Below, piece by piece: positions 44,314 through 53,354 of a stretch of DNA of 64,000 nt (position 1 is its first letter; each line of letters begins with the position of its first letter). Below the pieces are notes generated by a model. The model had not been told where the DNA came from. It searched no databases and saw only the letters and a list, made by a program, of their open reading frames with translations. A program made the position numbers and the translations under genes. Source of the stretch: Algoriphagus sp. (GTDB lineage Bacteria > Bacteroidota > Bacteroidia > Cytophagales > Cyclobacteriaceae); the NCBI GenBank assembly GCA_029945945.1, contig JAQSDM010000005.1, positions 682,001 to 746,000 of the forward strand, read 5' to 3'.

Positions 44314-46674
44314 ATGAAGCTGAAACCGATTTTTTGGATTTTCCTGGTTGCGTTTTTTGGTGCCATCTTATACGTACAGACCATTTCCTATGATTATTCA
44401 GGAGATGACGGGATTTATGCCAAGTTTAATCGGGTGACTTCAAAAGGACTGGAGGAGTGGCCTGAACTTTTCAAATACGGTTCGATGAATTTCATTGAAA
44501 TCGATCCGGTCAATACAAGTATTTATCGCCCTTTTACGCTGCTCACATTTGCTGCTGAGCGACAGATTTTTGGAGAATTCGATGGCCGAAACGGGCATGT
44601 TCTTAATGTGGTACTTTATTTTGTTCTCCTTTTGGTCCTAGGAAGGATCTTGCTTAGACTGTTCGAGCTAAAAGGATTGCCTTGGTTTCTTCCGGTTATT
44701 ATATTGGCTTTGTATGCGGCCCATCCGGTTCATTCCGAAGTGGTGGCTTCAGTGAAAAGCCGTGACTCATTATTGGCTTCCATTTTCGCCTTTTCGGCAA
44801 TTACCATTTGGATGAAAACAAATGGAAAAATGGATCTTCTGAAGAATCTGGTTGTGGCGTTATTATTTTTCATTTCCCTGATTTCGAAGGAGGAAAGCCT
44901 TCCTCTGGTAGCCTTGGTAGCCTTGATAGCTTATTTTTTTCAGAGAAAAACTATGTTGGAATCTGTAAAGGCAACCATCCCTTTTGTGGTTCCGGCAGCA
45001 TTTTATTTGGTTGCGAGGGCAATAATACTTGACGATGCATCAGGCAGTTACAATTCTATTATAAACAGTATTCTTTATGGCCTTGATGGAGGTGAAAGAT
45101 TAGCAACCAATCTTTTTATTTACCTGCAATACGTCAAGTTGCTGTTTTTTCCTCACCCGCTTTCCTGGGATTATTCCTTCAGTCAGATCTCCGTGCAGAC
45201 TTTCTCCAATCCGGTTGTTTGGCTGAGTTTATTGATTATCGGAGGACTAATTTATGTAGCTTTCAAAGGGCTCAAAACCCGTAGTTTGTTCAGCTTTGGA
45301 ATCATTTTCTACTTTGCGAGCTTTTCAATTTTTGCCAACCTGACCTCTTCCCTGACGATCGGTTCTAATGTGGGAGAGAGATTTTTATTTATTCCATCTT
45401 TGGCTTTTTGTTTTCTCATTGTTTATGGCGTGTACGTACTCTTACAAAGCCGTGAAATTCAAAAATTACCACTTGTCATGGTGATAGTTTTTTCTCCTTT
45501 TTTACTGGCATTTGTGTGGAAGACAATTGATCGGTCTCAGGTTTGGGAAAGTAATATGACCCTTTCTAAATCAGGGGTGGAAACTGCCCCGAAAAGTTGG
45601 AGAACCCATGCCATGCTGGGTGAAGAGTTACGTTTAAAGGGCAATGAGATCAATAAAGTTTCTCCGGATTCTGCAAAAACCTATTTTAACGAAGCTGTTT
45701 TGGAGTTTGATCAGATGAACCAGATTCTTGGAAAAAAAGCTTCTATAACCCAATATAACAATGCCTTGGCTGAAGTTTTATTGAATTTGGGGGACTCTGC
45801 CCGGGCGATCCCTATCCTTGAAGAAGGAGTTAAGAAAAATCCTAAAGCTCAATTTGGCTGGTTTAAACTGGCTATGATTTATTTTCAAAGGAGCGATTTC
45901 AATAAAGCCGAAGAGTATTATCTCAAGAGTCTTCAAACTTCCAGGCCTGAATATTATCCTATCTACAAAAATCTGGGCCTTACTTACCTTAGGAAAGGGG
46001 AAGACCTTAAGGCAATTCAAATGTTTGAAAAAGCGCTTGAATATCGGGAGGACCCGGAAATCAACCAAAATCTGGCATTCCTATACACGCAAGCAGGAAA
46101 TCTTGAAAAAGCAAAAAGCTATCAAACTGAAGGAGGAATAAGCGTTGAAGAAACGGGGTTTTTACTTGCTTTAAAAGCTGGAAATGATGCTTTTGAGCAG
46201 AAGAATTATAGTGAAGCGATTATTCACTATAAAAAATGCGAGGAAGATTTTCAGGAATTTGGTGGGCCAGAGAAATATCCATCCTTTTTTGCAGCATATG
46301 GAAAAGCCCTGATCGAATCAAGAGATACCTTGAATGCTAAATCAAAGTTTCTCAAAGCTTATGAAGCTAATCCGAAGAACTCTACTGTTTTAACAAACCT
46401 GGGTACAATTGCATTCATGAAAGAAAAACGATACTCGGATGCTGAGCGATATTATTTGGAAGCGATTGAAGCCGGCGCGGAGGATAAATTCAATGCTTAT
46501 TCGAATCTTGGGATGGTTCAATTGATCCAAAGAAAAGAAGCATTAGCGGCGGAAACATTCGAGACTGCGCTTCAATACGGAAGCAATAAGAATGTGATTT
46601 CAAATTTGTATCTGATCAATCGATCCCTTGGGAATAAAGATAAGATGGAGTATTATCAGAAGCTCTTGAAATAG
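44314..46674 (+). CDS. TMTC-like membrane protein with C-terminal TPR repeats
   Basis: 786 aa from ATG 44314; a GTG at 44263 would add a non-coding-looking leader. About ten membrane helices fill residues 5-395. The motif HPVHSEVVASVKSRDSLLAS matches the HP-x-H-x-E-x-V-A-x-x-x-x-R-D signature of TMTC proteins, GT-C-fold O-mannosyltransferases. Residues 430-786 hold at least eight TPR repeats (AQFGWFKLAMIYFQRSDFNK). In eukaryotes TMTC1-4 O-mannosylate cadherins; bacterial relatives are uncharacterised. It could glycosylate exported proteins of this cell. Confidence 0.82.
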   Translation: MKLKPIFWIFLVAFFGAILYVQTISYDYSGDDGIYAKFNRVTSKGLEEWPELFKYGSMNFIEIDPVNTSIYRPFTLLTFAAERQIFGEFDGRNGHVLNVVLYFVLLLVLGRILLRLFELKGLPWFLPVIILALYAAHPVHSEVVASVKSRDSLLASIFAFSAITIWMKTNGKMDLLKNLVVALLFFISLISKEESLPLVALVALIAYFFQRKTMLESVKATIPFVVPAAFYLVARAIILDDASGSYNSIINSILYGLDGGERLATNLFIYLQYVKLLFFPHPLSWDYSFSQISVQTFSNPVVWLSLLIIGGLIYVAFKGLKTRSLFSFGIIFYFASFSIFANLTSSLTIGSNVGERFLFIPSLAFCFLIVYGVYVLLQSREIQKLPLVMVIVFSPFLLAFVWKTIDRSQVWESNMTLSKSGVETAPKSWRTHAMLGEELRLKGNEINKVSPDSAKTYFNEAVLEFDQMNQILGKKASITQYNNALAEVLLNLGDSARAIPILEEGVKKNPKAQFGWFKLAMIYFQRSDFNKAEEYYLKSLQTSRPEYYPIYKNLGLTYLRKGEDLKAIQMFEKALEYREDPEINQNLAFLYTQAGNLEKAKSYQTEGGISVEETGFLLALKAGNDAFEQKNYSEAIIHYKKCEEDFQEFGGPEKYPSFFAAYGKALIESRDTLNAKSKFLKAYEANPKNSTVLTNLGTIAFMKEKRYSDAERYYLEAIEAGAEDKFNAYSNLGMVQLIQRKEALAAETFETALQYGSNKNVISNLYLINRSLGNKDKMEYYQKLLK

Positions 46675-46739
46675 AATCGGTTTAATTCTTTTGATCAAAT
46701 GATAAAACACAAGTTCAAATTCAATTTTGGAATATTTTT

Positions 46740-47600
46740 TTAGAATAATGGTTTGTCTTTCCAAAACCGGAAATAATACCTTGATGAATAATAACCAAGC
46801 CCTCTCAAAAAAGTAATCGGGTTTTTATGAATGTACCTGAAGAGGTAATAACTAAGGATCAGCCGATCTTTATGAACTGTTTTTTCGCTTTTCATCCGGT
46901 ATAATCCAGAAGGATTAAATCGATAGAATGAACTAAAAAAAGGAAGAGCAGCTACTTTTCCTTGCATTTTGGAATATTCAAATAAAACCACGTCCATCAC
47001 AGGGGCTTTATTGACTATAGGATTGCTTATGAGTGATTCGAGGTGATTTTTTATCATCCAGTTTGAAATATGACCGAGGTAATTGATCCGTTTGATTTCA
47101 GCAGGTTGAAAAATTTTTTCATTTTCGACTTCCTCCTTGGTCGTATTTTGTTCAGGATTTTCCTGGAAATTCCCTGTATAGCAAAGAAAAATTTCAGGAT
47201 TTGATTCGAGAAATTCCACCTGTTTTTGAATCTTTTCAGAATCGACCCAATAATCGTCCCCATCACAAAAAGAGATGTATTTTCCTCTACAGGATTTTAG
47301 ATTTTCCAGAAAATTGAATCGACCGGTTTTCGTACCATTAATGAAGATTTTATCTTTTTTGTCCCGAAGAAAAAGTCGAATTACGTCAGGATGTTTGTCT
47401 GCGTATTCTTTACAAATCTCTCTTGTCCCATCCTCGCTGTCATCCTCACCCAGAATGATCTCAAAAGGAAAAGTTGTTTTCTGAGACAATATGCTGTCCA
47501 GGCATTCCCTGATATAAGCTTCATGTTGGTAAGTTTGGACGCAAACCGATACCATTGGGATAACTTGATTAATTTCTTTTCTTGTGCCAAGATATTCCAT
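46740..47600 (-). CDS. Glycosyltransferase family 2
   Basis: 286 aa from ATG 47600, which overlaps the stop of the upstream gene as ATGA; a start 45 bases further up is possible but gives no better fold. GT2 pattern: MVSVCVQTYQHEAYIRECLD, ILGEDDSEDGTREICKEYAD, and the acidic FCDGDDYW. It has no membrane helices. It is the last gene of a three-gene operon with NeuD-like and BKACE genes, so it probably adds a modified sugar to a surface glycan. Confidence 0.88.
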   Translation of the reverse strand: MEYLGTRKEINQVIPMVSVCVQTYQHEAYIRECLDSILSQKTTFPFEIILGEDDSEDGTREICKEYADKHPDVIRLFLRDKKDKIFINGTKTGRFNFLENLKSCRGKYISFCDGDDYWVDSEKIQKQVEFLESNPEIFLCYTGNFQENPEQNTTKEEVENEKIFQPAEIKRINYLGHISNWMIKNHLESLISNPIVNKAPVMDVVLFEYSKMQGKVAALPFFSSFYRFNPSGLYRMKSEKTVHKDRLILSYYLFRYIHKNPITFLRGLGYYSSRYYFRFWKDKPLF

Positions 47601-48247
47601 CAGAACTCCTTCATTATTTTGCAGGGATTGCCGTAAGCAACGCAATTTGATGGAATGTCTTTAGTAACAACACTTCCCATTCCTATGATGGTGTTTTCAC
47701 CGATACTGATATTGTCTTTCAAAACTGCTCCCGAACCAATGGTACAGCCTGCACCGATTTTTACTTTTCCGGAAATCACAACCCCGGGATTAATATCTGT
47801 AAATGCGCCAATAAGATTATGATGTCCTATTAAACTTCCTCGCTTTATTGATACGCCAAAATCAATTTGAGTTTGAGAACTGATTACGACTTTTGGTTCA
47901 ATTAATACACCATTAGAAATTTTGCTTGAAGAAGCAACGTAGGCTGAGTCATGAATTAATGAAAAGTACCTTTCCTCGTTGATCTCCATACTTTTTAAAA
48001 AGTCCAGATAAATGGTTTTCTTATTTTTTGGACCTGAAACTCCAAAAACAAATATATCTGAAGCAGGAAGTATTGTACCCACAGAATGGATCGTGTATGA
48101 AGTCTTCTTAAAAGGTAAGAAAGGAACAGTATTAAACCATTTATTGGGGTAGATATCAAAATTATCCTGAGTTCTGAGTTCAGAAACTAAATCAAAAATT
48201 ATCGCAATAGTATCCTCAGAGATTCCCAGAATGCTTATTTTTTTCAT
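47600..48247 (-). CDS. NeuD/PglD-like sugar O/N-acyltransferase
   Basis: 215 aa. An N-terminal Rossmann-like domain (1-95) with FVFGVSGPKNKK stands in the place of the PglD_N domain. A left-handed beta-helix of hexapeptide repeats follows (110-210: VVISSQTQIDFGVSIKRGSL, GCTIGSGAVLKDNISIGENT). The catalytic His is in IGHHN. Such enzymes acetylate amino-sugars in sialic, bacillosamine and O-antigen pathways. Start and stop overlap both neighbours by four bases (ATGA), so the three genes are tightly coupled. The acyl group and sugar are unknown. Confidence 0.88.
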   Translation of the reverse strand: MKKISILGISEDTIAIIFDLVSELRTQDNFDIYPNKWFNTVPFLPFKKTSYTIHSVGTILPASDIFVFGVSGPKNKKTIYLDFLKSMEINEERYFSLIHDSAYVASSSKISNGVLIEPKVVISSQTQIDFGVSIKRGSLIGHHNLIGAFTDINPGVVISGKVKIGAGCTIGSGAVLKDNISIGENTIIGMGSVVTKDIPSNCVAYGNPCKIMKEF

Positions 48248-49074
48248 TTCTTCCTGTTATAATAACCCTTTGATCCAAATTCAGAAGAAGGGAAATACTC
48301 CTTTCCATGGATAGCTAAAAGCTGGTGAATTCTTTTGACCAATTCAGTATTGGTGGCAAATTTTCCTCCTTTGTGATCAAACCATAAATTGTCTTCTAAT
48401 CCGACTCTTACCCCAAATCCCATCGCAATTGCTGAGGCATTTACGGGGAGTTGATCGCTGCCCAATCCAGCCAAACTAATATAATGGCTGGTTGGAATTT
48501 CTTTAATCGCCGTGCCAATATGTGAAAAAGAAGCCTGCATGCCAGCGATGTTTCCAAATAGGAGATTCCAGTAATACGGGCCTTCAATAATCTTCTTTTC
48601 TATCAGATAAAGCCCATAATTAATCATTCCCAGATCAAAACACTCAAGTTCGGGTACAACACCGTACTCTTTCATTTTCTGAGCAAGGGAATGGATCATT
48701 TCCGGATTATTCACCGAGGCCTGATGGAGAAAATTAAGAGATGACAGTGTTAGAGAGCACATATCCGGCTGTAATTCTATCACTTCTGATCTTTTTTCAA
48801 ACTCGGGAAAATTTCTACCAGAACTGCTGCCACAAATAATTAAATCAGGGCAGTGCTTCCTGACACCTTCAAATATTTCCCGATAAATTGATTTTTTGAA
48901 GCTTGGAGTACCATCTTCTTCCCTGGCGTGAAGATGAGCTATAGTGATACCTATCTCATAAGCTTCATGAGTTTGTTCGATTATTTCCTGAGCAGATATA
49001 GGGACATGACTTGTATGTGATTTAGTAGGAATCATCCCCGTAGGGCAAAAATTAATAGCTATTTTATTCTTCAT
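48244..49074 (-). CDS. BKACE-family beta-keto acid cleavage enzyme
   Basis: 276 aa. (beta/alpha)8 barrel of the BKACE (DUF849, 3-keto-5-aminohexanoate cleavage) family. The zinc ligands are seen as His47 and His49 (IAHLHAR) and the C-terminal GLEDNLWFDHKGG motif with its Glu. BKACE enzymes split or condense a beta-keto acid with acetyl-CoA. Here the gene leads an operon with an acyltransferase and a glycosyltransferase, which suggests that it makes an acyl group or keto acid for a glycan rather than degrading lysine. That is inference from context. Confidence 0.9.
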   Translation of the reverse strand: MKNKIAINFCPTGMIPTKSHTSHVPISAQEIIEQTHEAYEIGITIAHLHAREEDGTPSFKKSIYREIFEGVRKHCPDLIICGSSSGRNFPEFEKRSEVIELQPDMCSLTLSSLNFLHQASVNNPEMIHSLAQKMKEYGVVPELECFDLGMINYGLYLIEKKIIEGPYYWNLLFGNIAGMQASFSHIGTAIKEIPTSHYISLAGLGSDQLPVNASAIAMGFGVRVGLEDNLWFDHKGGKFATNTELVKRIHQLLAIHGKEYFPSSEFGSKGYYNRKK

Positions 49075-49546
49075 TTTTCATTGGAATCATTTGAAAATCC
49101 AGTCTAAACTAGGTTTTACAATATTGTAAAAGTAAAAAAATGAGATTGAAGAAAAAATGAGAATATTTTTTGTTTTTGATAATTTGTCTTTTAAAAATTT
49201 AATCTCATTGCAACCCAATTTTTTTCAACCTCCCTTTGATCTCAATGGCCTTCCTTAACAGGTTAAAAATTAGGCCTCTTCGGTAGTTTTCGATCATGGT
49301 GATGATACTATTCCCCTAATTATTGCTAGTTAAGATTTTATGGGTTTTGGCACTTTCAGCTTTGGACTTGACAATTCCACGGGAGCTCCATATCGATTGG
49401 AGGAGAGTGTTACCGTTTCATAGTTTGATTGTTGAGGCAGAAAGCCAGGGATACCAGACTTATCTAAAAAGTAAATCACATCTTTTTCAGAGGAGGTCAA
49501 CTTGGAATGGAAGTTAAAAAAATGGAAAATTTAACCATTGGAAACA
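49075..49546. other. Gene-poor spacer upstream of the BKACE operon
   Basis: About 470 bases. It must contain the BKACE promoter on the minus strand, but no clear -7 box was found. A TTG-initiated frame at 49323-49517 has no domain and no promoter. A tiny minus-strand frame (49205-49297, 30 residues) has a basic helical look (MIENYRRGLIFNLLRKAIEI) but is too short to call. AATGAGATT at 49139-49147 and AATCTCATT at 49201-49209 are an inverted 9-bp pair 53 bases apart, of doubtful meaning. Confidence 0.3.
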
Positions 49547-49573
49547 AAAAAAGGTGACCTTTTGGCCACCTTT
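49547..49573 (-). terminator. Rho-independent terminator of the OmpA-like gene
   Basis: On the minus strand AAAGGTGGCC-AAAA-GGTCACCTTT forms a hairpin with one mismatched pair, followed by a run of T. It begins 24 bases after the stop at 49597. Confidence 0.88.
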
Positions 49574-49596
49574 AAATCTATTGGTCGAAAGAAAAA

Positions 49597-50280
49597 TTAA
49601 GGTCTTTTTCCCTCTAATTCTCCTTTTTTCGCATCCTCCTGCATTTTTTCATTTGCAACGATTCCGATTTCGACTCTTCTGTTTTGGCTTCTTCCTGAGT
49701 CAGAATCATTGCTCACTTCAGGAAGCGTTTCTCCAAATCCATTGGTTGTGATTCTTGAAGCGCTTACTCCAAGATTTCTAAGATATTTTTCTACAGTATT
49801 CGCCCGATCTATTGAAAGTGCCATATTATGCTTCTCAGTTCCTGTATTATCAGTATGACCGTCAATCACAATGTTGGTGTCCTCGTATTTATTGAGGGTT
49901 TTTGCCAAACTGTCCAAGTTTGCTTTTGAAGCTGAATTAAGCGTTGCCTTATCAATTCCAAACAATAAACCTGAATCAAAGGTAACTTTGATGCCTTCAC
50001 CTACTCGCTCTACTTCAGCTGCTTCAAGATCTCTTTCCAATTCTTCAGCCTGCTTGTCCATTTCTCTTCCGATGATGGCTCCTGCAGATCCGCCGATAGC
50101 AGCACCGATGATGATTCCGGTAGCAGTATTATTGCCTCCGGAAATTAATCCTCCTGCCACGCCGCCTATAGTTCCTCCGATTGCTCCGCCTTTAACAGCG
50201 TTACTTGTTTTGCAACTAATCGCAACTAATGAAAGTGTTGCAATCAATACAAGGCTTAAAATTTGTCTGTTTGTCTTCAT
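49597..50280 (-). CDS. OmpA-family lipoprotein with glycine-zipper domain
   Basis: 227 aa. The signal ends at the lipobox ISC (Cys23). Residues 28-75 are a glycine-zipper (KGGAIGGTIGGVAGGLISGG), which can insert in or pack against the outer membrane. Residues about 100-210 are an OmpA C-terminal domain (TNIVIDGHTDNTGTEKHNMA, then NRRVEIGI) that binds peptidoglycan. The protein links the outer membrane to the cell wall. It reads alone with its own terminator, divergent from the phosphodiesterase gene. Confidence 0.92.
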   Translation of the reverse strand: MKTNRQILSLVLIATLSLVAISCKTSNAVKGGAIGGTIGGVAGGLISGGNNTATGIIIGAAIGGSAGAIIGREMDKQAEELERDLEAAEVERVGEGIKVTFDSGLLFGIDKATLNSASKANLDSLAKTLNKYEDTNIVIDGHTDNTGTEKHNMALSIDRANTVEKYLRNLGVSASRITTNGFGETLPEVSNDSDSGRSQNRRVEIGIVANEKMQEDAKKGELEGKRP

Positions 50281-50674
50281 GTTTTTTGCTGTTGCCAGCT
50301 TTAAGTTTCTTATAAATTGGTGAAGTTGATTTTCACTCGAAAATCTTCAACATCATTTTTGACCTTGTTTGTATGAGAAGATCACTTGTGAGAATTCAAT
50401 TCTTATTCCATCTTATTATTAGGCTGATTTAAGGGTTTTTGAAAATTCTCTGGGGATTTAATCCCCGATTTTGAGGATCATTCCCCAATCTGGTTTTTAG
50501 GAACTATGGACAAAGACTGGTCTTGTTTTCCTGCTTCTCAAAGTCCAATTTCCATCCATCACCAACGCGATTTAAAAAACTAACACCTATTAGACAGGTT
50601 CAATTTTTATGTAAAACTTACATTTAGGTTGGTTTGCACTTTGGACAGGGGTATTTTTAGGAAAATTCTGTTAA
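50281..50674. other. Divergent promoter region with a palindrome
   Basis: About 390 bases between the OmpA-like and phosphodiesterase genes. GGGGATT-T-AATCCCC (50452-50466) is a perfect inverted repeat with 7-bp arms, followed 19 bases later by a half-like TTCCCCAATC (50481-50490). It may be an operator for one of the two genes. No small gene was recognised. Confidence 0.35.
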
Positions 50675-51916
50675 ATGAAGAGATTACTTATAGTTGTTCT
50701 GGTTTTAGGGATTGTTTTCTCAGTTTATAGCCAGGAATCAAAGCCTTCATATGTGATTTTGATTTCATTGGATGGATTTAGATATGATTATGTGGAGCGA
50801 TTTAAGCCGGAGAATCTTTCCCGATTTATTGAAACCGGGACAGCAGCGGATGGACTGATCCCATCTTTTCCAAGTAAAACCTTTCCAAATCACTATACGA
50901 TAGCGACAGGTATGAAGCCGGAGCACCACGGCTTGGTGGATAATTCCTTTTACGATCCTACCAAAAATCTGGTATATACGATGGGGAATCGTGAAATTGT
51001 TGAGGACGGATACTGGTATGGGGGTACACCACTCTGGGTGCTTGCTGAGCAAAACGGGATGAAGGCCGCAAGCTATTTTTTTGTGGGTTCCGAAGCTCCG
51101 GTCAAAGGAATAAGACCGAGTTACTATTACCCTTACGATGGAAATGTTCCAAATCTTACCCGTGTTGCAAAAGTTTTTGAGTGGCTTCAGTTACCAGAAA
51201 CAGAGCGTCCAAGACTGATCACACTCTATTTTTCTGACATGGATAATACAGGACATCGATACGGTCCAAATAATGACGAAAAACTTAAGGGTAGTCTGGA
51301 TAAATTAGATCCCGAATTAGGTGCTTTGTTCGAAGGGTTAAAAAGCTTTGATTTTGATATCAATATTATTTTGGTTTCGGATCATGGAATGGCGAACGTG
51401 CCCAAAGAAAAACTTATCAATTTGGATGTATTGACCAAAGGAATCGATGCCAGGGTGGTTAATAATGGAGCCTTGGCTCATCTGCATCTGGCAAAACCGG
51501 AACAAAAAACAGAGGTGATCGAGATTTTGAGACAACGTCCGGGGAATTTTAAGATTGAGGATGTTACCAGTCTGGTGAGCTATGATGATATTTCCCGGTA
51601 TCCAGATCGAATAGGAGACTTGTTGATTCTGCCAGAACTTGGATATTACCTGGCGGATGAGCGGGGTATTTTCAGGTATCAAAACAATTCAGCCATGTTT
51701 AAGACAGACGTTTTTGGAGAGCATGGCTATAGCCCAGAGTATCGCGAAATGCATGGGATTTTTTATGCAAAAGGACCTGCTATTAAAGAAGGACTGAGAA
51801 TCGATCGATTTGAGAATATTCATATTTACCCATTGATTTGCAAGATTTTGGGGTTACCGATTCCAGCGGAGATTGATGGGAAAGCAGCCGTTTTGGCTCC
51901 AATTTTAAAAGACTGA
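50675..51916 (+). CDS. Secreted nucleotide pyrophosphatase/phosphodiesterase (NPP family)
   Basis: 413 aa with a signal peptide (ending VYSQ). NPP pattern: YVILISLDGFRYDYVERFKP (metal Asp), PSFPSKTFPNHYTIATGMKP with the Thr nucleophile, YFSDMDNTGHRYGP and ILVSDHGMANV for the metal site, and EHGYSPEYREMHGIFYAKGP for the last His. NPP enzymes cleave nucleotide diphosphates or phosphodiesters in the periplasm and supply phosphate or nucleosides. The truncated haemoglobin gene starts only 2 bases after its stop, an unusual pairing. Confidence 0.93.
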   Translation: MKRLLIVVLVLGIVFSVYSQESKPSYVILISLDGFRYDYVERFKPENLSRFIETGTAADGLIPSFPSKTFPNHYTIATGMKPEHHGLVDNSFYDPTKNLVYTMGNREIVEDGYWYGGTPLWVLAEQNGMKAASYFFVGSEAPVKGIRPSYYYPYDGNVPNLTRVAKVFEWLQLPETERPRLITLYFSDMDNTGHRYGPNNDEKLKGSLDKLDPELGALFEGLKSFDFDINIILVSDHGMANVPKEKLINLDVLTKGIDARVVNNGALAHLHLAKPEQKTEVIEILRQRPGNFKIEDVTSLVSYDDISRYPDRIGDLLILPELGYYLADERGIFRYQNNSAMFKTDVFGEHGYSPEYREMHGIFYAKGPAIKEGLRIDRFENIHIYPLICKILGLPIPAEIDGKAAVLAPILKD

Positions 51917-51918
51917 CC

Positions 51919-52314
51919 ATGGAAAAACTTGACATCAAAACTCGTAAAGAGGTGGATTTTTTGGTTCGGAGATTCTATGATCAAATCAGGGTTCATGAAA
52001 CCCTAGGGCCGATTTTCAACCAAGTGGTAAAGGATTGGGAAAACCATTTGATCCATTTGAGCGATTTTTGGGAGATGATCCTGCTTCAGTCAGGTCCGGG
52101 TGCAGGCAAATTCAATCCAATTCACGTCCATCGGGAAGTGGATGCCGCCGTGGACAATAGCATTGAGCAGGCTCATTTTGGTAATTGGCTGGAGTTATGG
52201 TTTTCGACCATTGACCGGTATTTTGAGGGAGAAACGGCAAACTTCGCAAAAGAACATGCGCGCCGAATGGCTCACATGCTTTTCATCCGGATTTGGGAAG
52301 CGAGGATCAGGTAA
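51919..52314 (+). CDS. Group III truncated haemoglobin
   Basis: 131 aa. Globin helices of the 2-on-2 group III type: LVRRFYDQIRVHETLGPIFN, then DFWEMILLQSGPGAGKFNPI and HVHREVDAAVDNSIEQAHFG, with the proximal His in the latter stretch and the closing WLELWFSTIDRYFEGE. Relatives in Campylobacter (Ctb) bind O2 or NO tightly. It may protect against NO or manage oxygen. Two bases from the phosphodiesterase stop, so probably translated from the same transcript. Confidence 0.92.
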   Translation: MEKLDIKTRKEVDFLVRRFYDQIRVHETLGPIFNQVVKDWENHLIHLSDFWEMILLQSGPGAGKFNPIHVHREVDAAVDNSIEQAHFGNWLELWFSTIDRYFEGETANFAKEHARRMAHMLFIRIWEARIR

Positions 52315-52501
52315 GTTTGAAAATTCGTATTTTTACTTCTCGAATAATTTTAAGCGATTCTTTAAGGAAATTTGGTCATTTGATTTTTCAAGGGTATTTC
52401 GTTTTACGAAAATTTTACTTGCATAGAAAATATTTTATCTTCACTAAGATTCAATTGTCTGAGCTTTAGTTTTTCTCTGTAATCATCCAAGTTTAAAATA
52501 C

Positions 52502-53260
52502 ATGGAAAAGTACTTTTCGATTATCAACTGGCGAACTTTAATTGCTCTTGGGATCACTGCAGTGGCTACTTATTTTACGCTTTTGATGGATTTCACTTAC
52601 AATTATGACCCAACTTTGGTCAGTATTGCTATAGTTTTTCCTTTGGTCTTCACGATCAGAAGCGCATTTAAAAGAAGAGAAAAGGCACTGGAATTTCTTT
52701 CCCGATTCCGGTCAGGATTGGTTACTACGGATCATTCATTTCAAAGCATCAAGAAGCTGAGTCCTGAGGATAAGGTCTACATCCGAAGCCTGATTATGAG
52801 AATCCCCAAGTTGCTGATCGGCTATTTGAAATCTCAATCAGTGACCCTGGAAGAGGTTAGAGATGAAGCAGAAAAAATTAACAGCTTTATTACCGATAAG
52901 TCAGAGTTTATTAATTCTTCATCCCGATTGAAATTGAACAGGGTTTTCAGGGATGTGCATATGGGAATAGAGACTTCAGTGTCTGTGAAAGAGCATAACA
53001 CCCCATCCTCAATAAGGGCGTATTGTCTGATATTCATTTACATCTACCCGATTATTTACACTCCTTCGGTGTATTTGAAATTGCAAGAAGGAGCATTTAC
53101 GGATAGTGCGTGGCTGCTCTATTTTCTTTCTATGTTTTCCACCTTCATATTAATCTCCTTATATAATGTCCAGGAGCAATTGGAAAACCCCTATGATCAA
53201 AAAGGGCTCGATGATATTCATTTGACGCATTTTGATTTGAATAGGGAGCCTGCTATTTGA
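52502..53260 (+). CDS. Bestrophin-like membrane protein
   Basis: 252 aa. Two membrane hairpins (about 12-50 and 175-222) flank a helical cytoplasmic region. The pore-like first part, AFKRREKALEFLSRFRSG, the HNTPSSIRAYCLIFIYIYPI segment and the C-terminal NVQEQLENPYDQKGLDDIHL resemble the bestrophin/UPF0187 anion-channel family, whose signature ends in NPF-x-x-D-x-x-D-I/L. Bacterial bestrophins form pentameric ion channels. The gene reads alone. Distant enough that a bestrophin-like helical protein of other function remains possible. Confidence 0.68.
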   Translation: MEKYFSIINWRTLIALGITAVATYFTLLMDFTYNYDPTLVSIAIVFPLVFTIRSAFKRREKALEFLSRFRSGLVTTDHSFQSIKKLSPEDKVYIRSLIMRIPKLLIGYLKSQSVTLEEVRDEAEKINSFITDKSEFINSSSRLKLNRVFRDVHMGIETSVSVKEHNTPSSIRAYCLIFIYIYPIIYTPSVYLKLQEGAFTDSAWLLYFLSMFSTFILISLYNVQEQLENPYDQKGLDDIHLTHFDLNREPAI

Positions 53261-53354
53261 CCTTTTATTCATAGGGTTTACCAGGAATTTGAATAAATTA
53301 GATATTGATAATAAAGAGACTCACCCGATTTTTAAAAATTAATCCGTAGACAAA

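Noticed and set aside
49139..49209. 9-bp inverted repeat (AATGAGATT / AATCTCATT) far apart
   Set aside because: Long spacer in AT-rich sequence and no linked gene start; probably chance.
49323..49517. 64-residue plus-strand frame with a TTG start
   Set aside because: No domain, no promoter and a non-coding-looking composition; likely chance.
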